This document shows positions 7,798 to 15,953 of a DNA stretch of 22,719 bases, in pieces. The translations under genes and the position numbers were made by a program. Under the pieces are notes generated by a model. That model ran no database searches. It saw nothing but the letters and a program-made list of their open reading frames with translations, and was not told the DNA's origin. Source of the stretch: JACOXT01 sp964372855 (GTDB lineage: Bacteria > Patescibacteriota > Microgenomatia > Levybacterales > UBA12049); NCBI GenBank assembly GCA_964372855.1, contig CAYJRY010000016.1, forward strand, positions 1 through 22,719, in the 5' to 3' direction. Position 1 is the stretch's first letter; every line of letters begins with the position of its first letter.

Positions 7798-9099
7798 CTA
7801 AACCTTTATATCTAAGAACCTCATCAACTCTTCATTAGCTTCATCGGGAGAAATTGTATCTTTATGATTTAAGTGACCGAGTCCTAATTTTTCTTTTAAT
7901 CCCCTCATTTTGCCAGGATAACGATTATTTATTGCATTAGAGAGATCATATCTACCGAATTTTCGCAGCGACCAACTACTTAAGCGACCATTCACCCGAT
8001 AAAATTCTAGCGCATCTTGTTCAATCCTATCTGGAGTCCAAAATCCTTTTCCCTGATTAAGTCGCTCTAAGACTTTATTTGCTTGAGTTTCATCAACTAG
8101 CGTTAATGGGATATTGTTTTTTCCTCTTCCACGACGAGTGGGAATATCGTTTAATCGATTTCTCAATACTCCAAAAAAACCTGACCTACCAGAGTTTTTG
8201 ATAAAAGTTGACACGGAAATCCATCTTGTGTTATTTTCATCTATATATACATTTGTTTCTTGATTAATTTCTGGAAGGGCAAGAAAATTACTAATTTTCT
8301 CTCTTGCCTCAATCAATTCGTATAATGTCAATGGTTGATTTCTATGATTTCGCCCATGTATTGTTTTGACCTCCTGAAGTAGTTTTATTAAAGTAGGTAT
8401 AGATAATTTCGACTCGCTCGATAGTGCCTGAAGAGAAACAAACATTGTATTGCTATTATCTCTGGCTAATCCAGTTACTCTGTCTGTTATTGAAGCAGAA
8501 ACATAATCTTCTGCGAGTCTTTCTACTGCATTTTTATCATACAGAGTTGTTCTTCTTCCATTTTTCGTACGTCCTTCTTTGGATGGAATTGATTCCAATA
8601 ATGCTACAGCAGTCTCTCTTGATACTCCAATTTTTTTTCGTGCATCGCCCAAAGTCATCCATCTATTTTCCTGCGAATTAACGTTTTTAAGCCCATCAAG
8701 ATATAGTCCCCAAGGACTAAAAGCTTTCCTTATAGCTATTGCAAAAGATCCTTCGAAATATGGAACTTGTCCTTTATTCAGCACGGTTCCACTTATAATA
8801 ACCCTAAATTGCCTAGATTTACCTATTCTCTCTGTTATAAATTTTTCGGCTTCCTCAATCTTATCCTTCGATATAGTCCCATCTTCTTCTCTTGGGAATA
8901 GTTCATTAAAGACTGGGAATTTTTCCAAAAATAATCCTTGCACATTACTTATCCCAAGTTGTTCATTTTGTTCTGGAGTATTGCCTGATAAATTCCACAC
9001 AAATCTTCCTCGATTATCACGAGTAACTTTTGGAATTTCTGTACTGACTTTTGGTATTTCATTTAGTGTGACAAAACCAATCTGAATTTCTTTACTCAT
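7798..9099 (-). CDS. Array protein 6: N-domain, three HTH-like modules, YPG repeat, C-terminal tag (433 aa)
   Basis: The function is unknown; this is the last member of the tandem array. The shared N-domain occupies about residues 25-137 (RGRFVWNLSGN, 'LGISNVQGLFLEKFP', 'PYFEGSFAIAIRKAFSPWGL'). HTH-like modules follow at about 146-213, 216-289 and 290-348, each with the pattern 'W[VI]S..L....G[IL]...L' and a basic turn leading to 'LY.E.E'. A 'WTPDRIEQDALEFY ... RYPGKMRGLKEKLG' repeat is at 354-407. The tail SPDEANEELMRFLDIKV ends the protein. The tail lacks the VKDE ending of the other members, which fits its position: no array gene overlaps it downstream. Its ATG overlaps the previous stop by 8 bases. 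DNA binding is inferred from the module pattern only. Confidence 0.8.
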   Translation of the reverse strand: MSKEIQIGFVTLNEIPKVSTEIPKVTRDNRGRFVWNLSGNTPEQNEQLGISNVQGLFLEKFPVFNELFPREEDGTISKDKIEEAEKFITERIGKSRQFRVIISGTVLNKGQVPYFEGSFAIAIRKAFSPWGLYLDGLKNVNSQENRWMTLGDARKKIGVSRETAVALLESIPSKEGRTKNGRRTTLYDKNAVERLAEDYVSASITDRVTGLARDNSNTMFVSLQALSSESKLSIPTLIKLLQEVKTIHGRNHRNQPLTLYELIEAREKISNFLALPEINQETNVYIDENNTRWISVSTFIKNSGRSGFFGVLRNRLNDIPTRRGRGKNNIPLTLVDETQANKVLERLNQGKGFWTPDRIEQDALEFYRVNGRLSSWSLRKFGRYDLSNAINNRYPGKMRGLKEKLGLGHLNHKDTISPDEANEELMRFLDIKV

Positions 9100-10216
9100 C
9101 TTTTACCTCCAAAAACCTCATCAACTCTTCATTGGCATCTTCCGGGGAAATTTCTGGATTTTGCTTTTGTCTTTTGGCTGCCTCAATTTGCTCCAAAACT
9201 TGGAGTGCAATCTCTTCATTAAAAAGTTTTATTATCTTGCTATTCCTGCCTCTTGCTTGCATGGTTGGAATGCTAATGCGATTATTCAATATTGAATAAA
9301 TTTGGCGTCCTACTTTATTGCTTAGATTCCAAGCACCAACCCATTTCACGTTATTTTCATCTGTATATTCTCCTGTTTCCTGATTAACATGTTGGAGGGA
9401 AAGGAAGCTATCAGCTAGTTTTCTTACTTCTGATTCTTTATAAAGAGAGATTTTTTTCTTTTTTCTCCCTCTCCCCTGTATGGACTGTACAGTTTTTGTA
9501 AGCGTTTTCAACGTTTTTTGATCAATTCCTAACTCCTCCGATAAATCATATAAAGAAACCCATGTTTCACCTCTCCCATCTGCGAACCTACTACTTTGCC
9601 TGTCAACTGTTGGTAAAGCAAGAAAAGCTTTTATAACTTTTTCTGCCGCATCTTTCTCGTAAAATATAGTTATTTTTCCTTTTTTGCCAGGACCACTTAT
9701 CGATGTAACCTTTTCCAATAGTTGCTTGGCGGTATAACTACTTATTCTAAATTTCTTACGTATATAGATTACAGGAACAAATTGATCTCTATCAACCGGT
9801 ATGAACTCAGTAAAATTAAGTCCCCACGGTGTGAATGATTTTTGTATGGCAGCTAGATGTGACCTCTCAAAATATGGCACAGAATGTGGACTTCTAATTA
9901 TCATCGAACGGAACTGTTCACGGCTACCTATTGTTCCTAAAATAAATTCCTTCGCGCCTATTTTTTTATCCTCAGGAACCATTCCTTTATCTGTTCTAGG
10001 AAATCTTTCATCGAATTCTGGAAACTTTTCTAGAAAAAGAGCCTGAACATTTCTGATTCCCAATTCTTCATTCTGTTCTGGAGTATATTCTGGTAATTGC
10101 CATATTATTCTTCCTCGCTTATCACGGAGCACGGAAGGAATATCCACCTCTCGGATAATTGAGTGAGGTTTAAAATCAACGACTTCCTGTTGAGAAATGC
10201 GATTTGTTTCTTTCAT
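9092..10216 (-). CDS. Array protein 5: N-domain, three HTH-like modules, C-terminal tag (374 aa)
   Basis: The function is unknown. The shared N-domain is at about residues 25-133 ('RDKRGRIIWQLPEYTPEQ', 'LGIRNVQALFLEKFPEF', 'PYFERSHLAAIQKSFTPWGL'). Three HTH-like modules follow (about 138-207, 208-281 and 282-340). The second is the clearest: 'WVSLYDLSEELGIDQKTL', then a basic GRGRKKKK turn and 'LYKESEV'. The tail is SPEDANEELMRFLEVKDE. The open frame extends upstream to ATG at 10252 and 10228, but I chose 10216. The -10 box lies at 10224-10229, so the upstream ATGs fall inside the promoter, and MKE matches the start of array protein 1. The last module and tag are closest to those of the 582-residue protein. 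It is the first gene of a two-gene operon. Confidence 0.8.
   Translation of the reverse strand: MKETNRISQQEVVDFKPHSIIREVDIPSVLRDKRGRIIWQLPEYTPEQNEELGIRNVQALFLEKFPEFDERFPRTDKGMVPEDKKIGAKEFILGTIGSREQFRSMIIRSPHSVPYFERSHLAAIQKSFTPWGLNFTEFIPVDRDQFVPVIYIRKKFRISSYTAKQLLEKVTSISGPGKKGKITIFYEKDAAEKVIKAFLALPTVDRQSSRFADGRGETWVSLYDLSEELGIDQKTLKTLTKTVQSIQGRGRKKKKISLYKESEVRKLADSFLSLQHVNQETGEYTDENNVKWVGAWNLSNKVGRQIYSILNNRISIPTMQARGRNSKIIKLFNEEIALQVLEQIEAAKRQKQNPEISPEDANEELMRFLEVKDE
9105..9110 (-). promoter_or_regulatory. Ribosome-binding site inside the tag codons, for array gene 6
   Basis: GGAGGT lies in the LEV codons of the upstream tag, exactly 5 bases before the next ATG (9099). The two genes overlap by 8 bases (ATGAGTAA). 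Translation of the 433-residue protein is therefore probably coupled to the gene before it. Confidence 0.8.
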
Positions 10217-10223
10217 TGAAAGA

Positions 10224-10252
10224 ATCATATCAAAAAAGTATCCTATTCTCAA
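10224..10252 (-). promoter_or_regulatory. Promoter of array operon B
   Basis: On the minus strand, TTGAGA (10247-10252), a 17-base spacer and TATGAT (10224-10229) place the likely transcription start 7-8 bases on, at the ATG at 10216. The mRNA would be leaderless. The leader shows no Shine-Dalgarno sequence, which supports this reading. The promoter is divergent from that of the methyltransferase gene. Confidence 0.75.
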
Positions 10253-10255
10253 CTT

Positions 10256-10268
10256 CTATAGGTCTATT
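10256..10268. promoter_or_regulatory. Candidate operator, CTATAGGTCTATT
   Basis: This near-palindrome lies between the two divergent promoters, 3 bases from the operon-B -35 box and overlapping the methyltransferase -35 box by two bases. It matches the site in the array operon A promoter (17123-17135, CTATAGGCCTATT) at 12 of 13 positions. A bound protein here could control both directions. Function is inferred from position and recurrence only. Confidence 0.45.
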
Positions 10269-10295
10269 GTTGTTGAGAGCTTTTTCTGGTAAAAT
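10267..10295 (+). promoter_or_regulatory. Promoter of the stand-alone methyltransferase gene
   Basis: TTGTTG (10267-10272), a 17-base spacer and TAAAAT (10290-10295) lead to the ATG at 10308, 12 bases on. The predicted leader is about 4-6 bases. No Shine-Dalgarno sequence is present. Confidence 0.65.
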
Positions 10296-10307
10296 ATCGG
10301 CTCACTT

Positions 10308-11216
10308 ATGTCGTCAAAAGAGGCAATTCAACCGATATGTACAAAATCAAATAGAAACACTATAATTCCTGGAACGAGAGTGACGCCTATGGATCTATTC
10401 CAGGATTTAATTCATAATCCCAGTGAAAAAGGTTGGTATTTTGGTACAGGTGATCCAGAATTTTGGAAGTTCTCAGAAAGATTAATTGTTCCGGGTGGCG
10501 AAGCGTTAGACTTAGGAAGCGGACTAGGAAGAACTAGTGTGCCTTTCGCCTTACAAGGAATGCATGTTACTTCTTATGAGGCAAATTCTCATATCGCAAA
10601 AGTTATGCGTGCGGTTGCAAACTCATTAAATTTTCCTATTACTGTTCAGAATAAAGATGTACGATCTGCCAATTTAGAGAAAGATATATATGATACGGTC
10701 ATACTTGGTGAAGTATTTACTCATTTTGAATCTGAGAAAGAAGCGCTTGATGTTATTGATAAAGCAATAGACTCGGTTAAACCAGGAGGACATATTTGGT
10801 TACGTGCGGCTGGAAAAAAAGACAGTGTATATCTAGAACTGATGTTTAGATCCTATATAGATTCTTATATGAATCCATTTCGAGATCCTGATGCTGAGAT
10901 CGAAGAGGGGGTATGTATGGCTCCATGTAATTGTTCAGGTGAATGGAGAATGGAACCACATCTATTTTTTGATCCGGTAGATCTTGTTGGTTATATTGCA
11001 GGAAGTGATGTAAACATAATACATACCCAAGTATTACCCGAATCAGGAAAAGCTAATATTATGTATGGAGAAGATCGGATAAAATCCGAATATCAACATG
11101 AGGAAGATGTAGCAGTGAATGAAGAAGACGAAGAAATAGAATATAAGATAAAAGAAGTTGAAAGAACATACGGATTGATAACAATTCTCGGGCAGAAAAT
11201 TAAGAAGAATCCTTAA
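10308..11216 (+). CDS. Class I SAM-dependent methyltransferase (302 aa)
   Basis: The Rossmann methyltransferase fold is indicated by motif I LDLGSGLGRTS (67-77), an acidic residue ending strand 2 (Glu91 in 'SYEAN'), 'YDTVILGEVFTHF' (128-140) and 'VKPGGHIWLRAAG' (157-169). The substrate is unknown; there is no N/DPPY motif of amino-methylating DNA enzymes. After the fold comes a less usual segment, CMAPCNCSGEW (203-213), with three cysteines that could bind metal, then an acidic stretch at about 264-280. This is the only confident plus-strand gene in the window. It splits the minus-strand array into two operons and converges on the 495-residue gene with a 17-base overlap of coding ends. It has its own promoter, divergent from operon B. 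Confidence 0.85.
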   Translation: MSSKEAIQPICTKSNRNTIIPGTRVTPMDLFQDLIHNPSEKGWYFGTGDPEFWKFSERLIVPGGEALDLGSGLGRTSVPFALQGMHVTSYEANSHIAKVMRAVANSLNFPITVQNKDVRSANLEKDIYDTVILGEVFTHFESEKEALDVIDKAIDSVKPGGHIWLRAAGKKDSVYLELMFRSYIDSYMNPFRDPDAEIEEGVCMAPCNCSGEWRMEPHLFFDPVDLVGYIAGSDVNIIHTQVLPESGKANIMYGEDRIKSEYQHEEDVAVNEEDEEIEYKIKEVERTYGLITILGQKIKKNP

Positions 11217-12687
11217 TTTCTAAAAACTTCATCAATTCTTCGTTAGCCTCGTCTGGAGATAGAGGCTGTCCTAGCTCACGATGCTTAAGAAATTCAGATT
11301 GTCGTAGAGACTCTATAGCTTCTTTTTCATTATAAAGTGTTATAAATCGTCTCATTTGTCCTCTGGCTTTTATGCGTTGGACACCAACCATCTTATTTAA
11401 TTGAGAATAAACAAAATTTAATTTTATTTTTAATTGTCGTCTTATATTTTCTGCGCTAACCCATCTTACATTATCTGCGTCTATATAAATTCCCGTATCT
11501 TCGTCTAGATTAGGAAGATTAAGAATATTGTTAAGTACTCTCATAGCTTCTGTCTCTTTATAAAAAATAGACAATTGATTTTTTATACCTCTTCCTTGCA
11601 AAGTTGTTAAACCTGATAGATATTTTTGCAAAGTCTGAAAAGAAATTCCTGTTTCTTTTTTTAATTGACTAAGAGAAATCCATATTTCACCTTTATTATC
11701 TACTAACCTCGCGTTTTGCCTATCTGAATAAGGAAAACTAAGGTATTCTCTTATTTTTTCTTCCAAAACTATTTTATCGTAAAGTGAAATAATTCTCTTA
11801 TTATTCCAAATTCCCTTTCTGCAAGGAACTCCTTCGAGCAAAGACATCACAGCCTCATTTGTTAAGCCAAATTTTCTACGAAAGTAGTTAATAGGAGCCC
11901 ATTTATCAGCTAAATCTTTATCATATTCTGGAAAATTCAAGCCCCATGTTGAAAATGACTTTGCTATTGCAATATGAATTGATCCCCCAAAATAAGGAGT
12001 ACTTTCTTTATGTTGGGGAGCAAAAGAAATATGAGCTGTAAAATCATCAACATTACCTATTTTTTCAAAAATAAACTCCCTTGCTGCCTCTCTCAAATTT
12101 TCTGAAATTTTACCGTCTTCTCCTAGAGGAAATAAATCATTGAACTCTGGAAATGCCGATAAGAACAATGTTTGAATATTATGAATCCCAATAACTTCAT
12201 TTTCTTCTAGCGAATTGCCTGGTAGGCTCCAAGTCATTTCCTGCGACTGCTTCGTTAATGATAGAGTTCTACCTTTACCAGTCTCTGAAATTTCAAATCC
12301 CAACCCCCAAGACAAAAAGGATTTTTTTATTGCAACTGCATATGAGGACTCAAAATAAGGTAGCTTAAAAACTTCTCTACGAAAATATTTTGCAAACTTT
12401 GTTGCGCTACCAAGATGATTGATTATATACTCCATGGCATCTTTTTTCTTCTCTTCTGCTATTTTGCCGTTTTCATCCCTTGGGTATAAGTTATCAAATT
12501 CAGGAAAACTCTCCAAAAACAATCCTTGAATATTACTTATTCCTAGTTGTTCATCTTCTTCTGGAGTATTTCCAGTTAACCTCCAAATTATTCTTCCATT
12601 TGGTTGACGCTTTACTCTTGGGAACTTTTCAGAAACAGTCTTTAGCAACTCATCTTGTTTAGCTTTTGTTTCAAACTCTTTATTCAT
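11200..12687 (-). CDS. Array protein 4: duplicated N-domain, three HTH-like modules, C-terminal tag (495 aa)
   Basis: The function is unknown. It is the only member with the N-domain twice: copy 1 at about residues 22-133 ('NGRIIWRLTGNTPEEDEQ', 'PYFESSYAVAIKKSFLSWGL') and copy 2 at 150-255 ('MTWSLPGNSLEENE', 'PYFGGSIHIAIAKSFSTWGL'). Three HTH-like modules follow at about 262-331, 332-405 and 406-465. The tail is SPDEANEELMKFLEIKDSS. It lacks the VKDE ending because no array gene follows; its last codons instead overlap the converging methyltransferase gene. Its ATG overlaps the previous stop by 8 bases, with GGAGGT 5 bases before it. It is the last gene of operon A. Confidence 0.8.
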   Translation of the reverse strand: MNKEFETKAKQDELLKTVSEKFPRVKRQPNGRIIWRLTGNTPEEDEQLGISNIQGLFLESFPEFDNLYPRDENGKIAEEKKKDAMEYIINHLGSATKFAKYFRREVFKLPYFESSYAVAIKKSFLSWGLGFEISETGKGRTLSLTKQSQEMTWSLPGNSLEENEVIGIHNIQTLFLSAFPEFNDLFPLGEDGKISENLREAAREFIFEKIGNVDDFTAHISFAPQHKESTPYFGGSIHIAIAKSFSTWGLNFPEYDKDLADKWAPINYFRRKFGLTNEAVMSLLEGVPCRKGIWNNKRIISLYDKIVLEEKIREYLSFPYSDRQNARLVDNKGEIWISLSQLKKETGISFQTLQKYLSGLTTLQGRGIKNQLSIFYKETEAMRVLNNILNLPNLDEDTGIYIDADNVRWVSAENIRRQLKIKLNFVYSQLNKMVGVQRIKARGQMRRFITLYNEKEAIESLRQSEFLKHRELGQPLSPDEANEELMKFLEIKDSS

Positions 12688-14428
12688 CCTTAACCTCCAA
12701 AAATCTCATCAACTCTTCATTGGCTTGGTCTGAAGAAATCACTTTATTTTGTGTGCCAACCCCTATTTGTTCCAAAACTTTTATCGCTATTTCCTCATTA
12801 AATAATTTCACAATTTTATTTCCTCTACCTCTTGCTGGCATTGTCGGGATACTATCAAAATCTTTCAATAACTTATATAAATTACGTCCAAACTTTTTTC
12901 CAAGACTTTGAGCATTAATCCATTTCACTTTATTTTCGTCTACATATTCTCCTGTTATCCGATCAATTCGCGGAAGACTATCGTGAATCTCTATGGCCTC
13001 AAATTTTTTTGTGTTTTTATTAAAACCATATATGCCTAATTCTACTTGTCCTTTAAATAATTTATAAATAACAATATCGTTCTCTTCGCCATCAGGAAAC
13101 AACTCTACAATATCTCCGAATCTTAAGTTAAATTTCCGCGAAAGTACTATATAAACATGCTCTTTTTTTTGAATATTTCTCCATAAAGCAACTGTCTGTA
13201 AACTCTTTTTGACTTTTACGGTAATTGGAAGAAGATCTTCAAATTTTCTTTCTTTATTTACAAAGTCGATAAGACTTTGTATGCCGCAACCATACCAACC
13301 TTCGTTTACAAAACCAATACCCTGGATCAATCGTACCGAAGTTACTGCTTCCCCAACAGGCTCTCCTGTCTCAGGATCAAATTTATACGCTTCAACCCAC
13401 TGATAAAGTCCTTTTGGATCTTGCTTGGGGATCAGAACAATCTCATCTACTCCTAAATCTGCAGCAGTACCAATTCCTATATAATATTCCTTGTCTTTAC
13501 CTTTCCCAAAATAAATTTCAGATTTTCTACCTAATTTAACACGAACTGGTCTGAGATTATCAAAAATAATCTGAGGATTTCCATCTAGAAAATCTACCAA
13601 ATATTGTGTTTCAGGATTTCTCCAGCCCTGACTATAAATTTTCTTTTGGTCTTGTAAGATTCGATACGTTATAATTTTAATTGAATCTTTTCCTTCACTT
13701 TGCTCTCTAAAAATATCTATCCAGGTATAGATATTTTGGGGATCAGTATTGGGTACAATCAGAAGTTGATCTCCGTTTTTACTGTGAATATTTTCGAAAT
13801 ATAGACTTAAATTCCTTAATCTTCCAAGCGCATATGAGAGGCTTGTTCGAGTTATTCTGAAAGGTATTAGATCAGTAAATTTTATGCCGTTTTCACCTTT
13901 AATAAAATCAACAAGCAATTGCTCTTCCAGTCCATTCCAGTGCAAAGAATCAGTTTTTCTCGTTGGATGGTCAGGAGTTAATCGTAAAGAATAAAAAGAT
14001 GGAAAGTTACTGTCTTCTGTAATTTTTTCGGTAAATTCAAGCCAATAATATGGTCTTTGCCCAACCTCAGCTCTTCTTGGAACAGCAAATAATTGCTCTG
14101 GCTCATGTCCTAAATAACGTGCCGTGTTGACGTTAAACATATATCTACTTCTAGTACCCTTAGTATTTTCAACACGATCGCCAATATAAAATCGATAATG
14201 CCCTTTCTCATATTGGTATTTTCCCCCGCTTAAATCAAACCGGATTATTTTTAACGAGTCAAAATCTGCTTCTCCAATCAAGAATCTATATAAAGTTCTT
14301 AATCCTTCTTCCTGCGTCAATATGCACTTAGACTCAGCTTGATTAGCTTCATCTATCACTGAAGGAGCTAACTTATGATCGGAACGATTCGGCGCAGTAT
14401 AAAAGCTATTAAATACTTCCTTATTCAT
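12680..14428 (-). CDS. Array protein 3: four ~105-residue repeats, one HTH-like module, C-terminal tag (582 aa)
   Basis: The function is unknown. This member lacks the shared N-domain. Residues about 43-480 hold four diverged repeats (about 43-165, 166-273, 274-382 and 383-480). Each starts with a pattern like 'L.DF...... I.F.DL.P..V', continues with alternating hydrophobic and charged sequence suggesting beta-rich domains, and in the middle repeats has a '[VI]LIP..DP...Y.WV' motif. Only the last HTH-like module is present (about 490-555, PTMPARGRGNKIVKLFNEE), closest to that of array protein 5. The tail is SSDQANEELMRFLEVKDE. The architecture looks like a recombinant: an unrelated N-terminal half joined to the conserved C-terminal end of the family. 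Start and end overlap neighbours by 8 bases each. Confidence 0.8.
   Translation of the reverse strand: MNKEVFNSFYTAPNRSDHKLAPSVIDEANQAESKCILTQEEGLRTLYRFLIGEADFDSLKIIRFDLSGGKYQYEKGHYRFYIGDRVENTKGTRSRYMFNVNTARYLGHEPEQLFAVPRRAEVGQRPYYWLEFTEKITEDSNFPSFYSLRLTPDHPTRKTDSLHWNGLEEQLLVDFIKGENGIKFTDLIPFRITRTSLSYALGRLRNLSLYFENIHSKNGDQLLIVPNTDPQNIYTWIDIFREQSEGKDSIKIITYRILQDQKKIYSQGWRNPETQYLVDFLDGNPQIIFDNLRPVRVKLGRKSEIYFGKGKDKEYYIGIGTAADLGVDEIVLIPKQDPKGLYQWVEAYKFDPETGEPVGEAVTSVRLIQGIGFVNEGWYGCGIQSLIDFVNKERKFEDLLPITVKVKKSLQTVALWRNIQKKEHVYIVLSRKFNLRFGDIVELFPDGEENDIVIYKLFKGQVELGIYGFNKNTKKFEAIEIHDSLPRIDRITGEYVDENKVKWINAQSLGKKFGRNLYKLLKDFDSIPTMPARGRGNKIVKLFNEEIAIKVLEQIGVGTQNKVISSDQANEELMRFLEVKDE
12693..12698 (-). 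promoter_or_regulatory. Ribosome-binding site inside the tag codons, for array gene 4
   Basis: GGAGGT sits in the LEV codons at the end of the 582-residue protein, 5 bases before the ATG at 12687. The overlap is ATGAATAA, as at the other operon A junctions. Confidence 0.8.
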
Positions 14429-15953
14429 CCTTAACCTCCAAAAATTTCATTAACACCTCATTGGCCTGATCTGAAGAAATAGATTCTGTTGCTCTCCTTT
14501 CTAACTTTACTGCCTCAGCTGCTTCTTTCTCGTTAAATAAAACTACTCTTTTACCAACCGTATCTCGACCATTTATCTTTTTTACTCTCTGCAATAAAAA
14601 ACGTAATCTTTTAGGATCTATATGGAAATCTTGCTTCAAAATAGTTATAGTCGTCCAACTACTTCCTTCTTTATCTACATATCTTCTTGTCTCCCTATCT
14701 ACCCTTGGAAGAGATGCGAATGAAGCAAATCTAGCTCTTAACTCTGATTCATTGTATAAAGTCACTTCCCGTCCGGTTTTTGATCTTCCCTTCTTGATAC
14801 CTATTCCTTCAATGTCTGTAAATAGTGTCTTGCTATCTATTCCGATTTCTTGTTCAAAAACATTCATAACTACCCATATTTGTTCTTCTTTGTCTTGAAA
14901 TCGACCTGTTTGTGGATCAACTCTAGGTAGAGAAAGAAAATCAACTATTTTTGCTCTGAACTCTTCTTCATTGTAAAGCACTACTTCTTGATCATTTTTA
15001 GTACTTACTTTTATAAAAGAAATACCAACCATATACTTGGAAATTACTTTTGGAGAAAGTCTGAGATCTGTAACTAATACATTTACAGATACCCAACGTT
15101 CGCCATCTGCATCTATAAAAACACCTCTTTTTGAGTCCAATTTTACCTCGTCTATACTAGAATTAGATATTCCAAGTTTTCTTTTTAAAGCTGTTAACTT
15201 TCCTGGATAATGTTCTGCTATTGCCCCTAGGAGATCATATCTATCTCTAAGTCTCAGAACATCCTGAGTTAATATTTCTTCTTTTTGATAAAATTCAAGA
15301 GCTTCTTTCTCGATATTTTCAGGAGTCCAATAGTCATTGGGTTTTCTAAGTACTTGGAGTTTAAGTTTTTTCTTCAAGGCATTCATTCCCCCTGGGTAAT
15401 ACTTTGTTATAGCTCTTATAAGACTTGACTTACCATTCATTCGCAATGACTCCTGTCTTAAACTATTTCCTTGTTGTAAAAAATTTCTAGCCTCATCTTC
15501 AATTACTTCTGTATTCATCCAATATCCACGAATTCTAGAAAATTTAAAAGTAATACCCCATGGCGCAAATGACTTTTCTATGGTAAAAAAACGTGACCCA
15601 TTAAAATATGGCGCAGTTCTCTTTTGCAACATTGATGTACCAAATACTCGATAAAAATTTTTACGATCTTCTATTTGAATTCGACTTAAAATATAATCTT
15701 TTGCATCTTCCCTTTTATCCTCTGCTATTTTTCCATCTTCACCTCTTGGAAATAATTCATTAAATTCAGGAAATCTTTCTAAAAACAAACCTTGTATATT
15801 TCTAATTCCCAACTCCTCATTTTGTTCAGCAGTATTTTCAGGAAGGCTCCAAATTATCCTAGTCCCACGTCTATCACGAAGAACCGTAGGAATATTTTGA
15901 ATATCTAAAACATTCTCTTGATTGTGAATTTGACCCACTTCTATTTTATTCAT
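14421..15953 (-). CDS. Array protein 2: N-domain, two YPG repeats, three HTH-like modules, C-terminal tag (510 aa)
   Basis: The function is unknown. The N-domain is at about residues 25-138 ('IIWSLPENTAEQNEELGI', 'PYFNGSRFFTIEKSFAPWGI'). Two related repeats of about 55 residues follow: 144-200 ('WMNTEVIEDEARNFL ... YYPGGMNALKKKLKL') and 208-262 ('WTPENIEKEALEFY ... HYPGKLTALKRKLG'). The same repeat appears once near the C-terminus of array protein 6. Three HTH-like modules come next (about 281-355, 356-428 and 429-487), with links such as 'LPRVDPQTGRF'. The tail is SSDQANEVLMKFLEVKDE. The gene overlaps both neighbours by 8 bases. The repeats could be short DNA-binding units, but I cannot name the family. 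Confidence 0.8.
   Translation of the reverse strand: MNKIEVGQIHNQENVLDIQNIPTVLRDRRGTRIIWSLPENTAEQNEELGIRNIQGLFLERFPEFNELFPRGEDGKIAEDKREDAKDYILSRIQIEDRKNFYRVFGTSMLQKRTAPYFNGSRFFTIEKSFAPWGITFKFSRIRGYWMNTEVIEDEARNFLQQGNSLRQESLRMNGKSSLIRAITKYYPGGMNALKKKLKLQVLRKPNDYWTPENIEKEALEFYQKEEILTQDVLRLRDRYDLLGAIAEHYPGKLTALKRKLGISNSSIDEVKLDSKRGVFIDADGERWVSVNVLVTDLRLSPKVISKYMVGISFIKVSTKNDQEVVLYNEEEFRAKIVDFLSLPRVDPQTGRFQDKEEQIWVVMNVFEQEIGIDSKTLFTDIEGIGIKKGRSKTGREVTLYNESELRARFASFASLPRVDRETRRYVDKEGSSWTTITILKQDFHIDPKRLRFLLQRVKKINGRDTVGKRVVLFNEKEAAEAVKLERRATESISSDQANEVLMKFLEVKDE
14434..14439 (-). promoter_or_regulatory. Ribosome-binding site inside the tag codons, for array gene 3
   Basis: GGAGGT in the LEV codons of array protein 2 lies 5 bases before the ATG at 14428, with the overlap ATGAATAA. 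This junction DNA is conserved even though the N-terminus it leads into is unrelated to the other members. Confidence 0.8.

Noticed and set aside
8424..9085. Plus-strand open frames of 85 and 168 codons.
   Set aside because: Both lie inside the 433-residue array gene on the opposite strand, with low-complexity sequence, no start signals and no family pattern.
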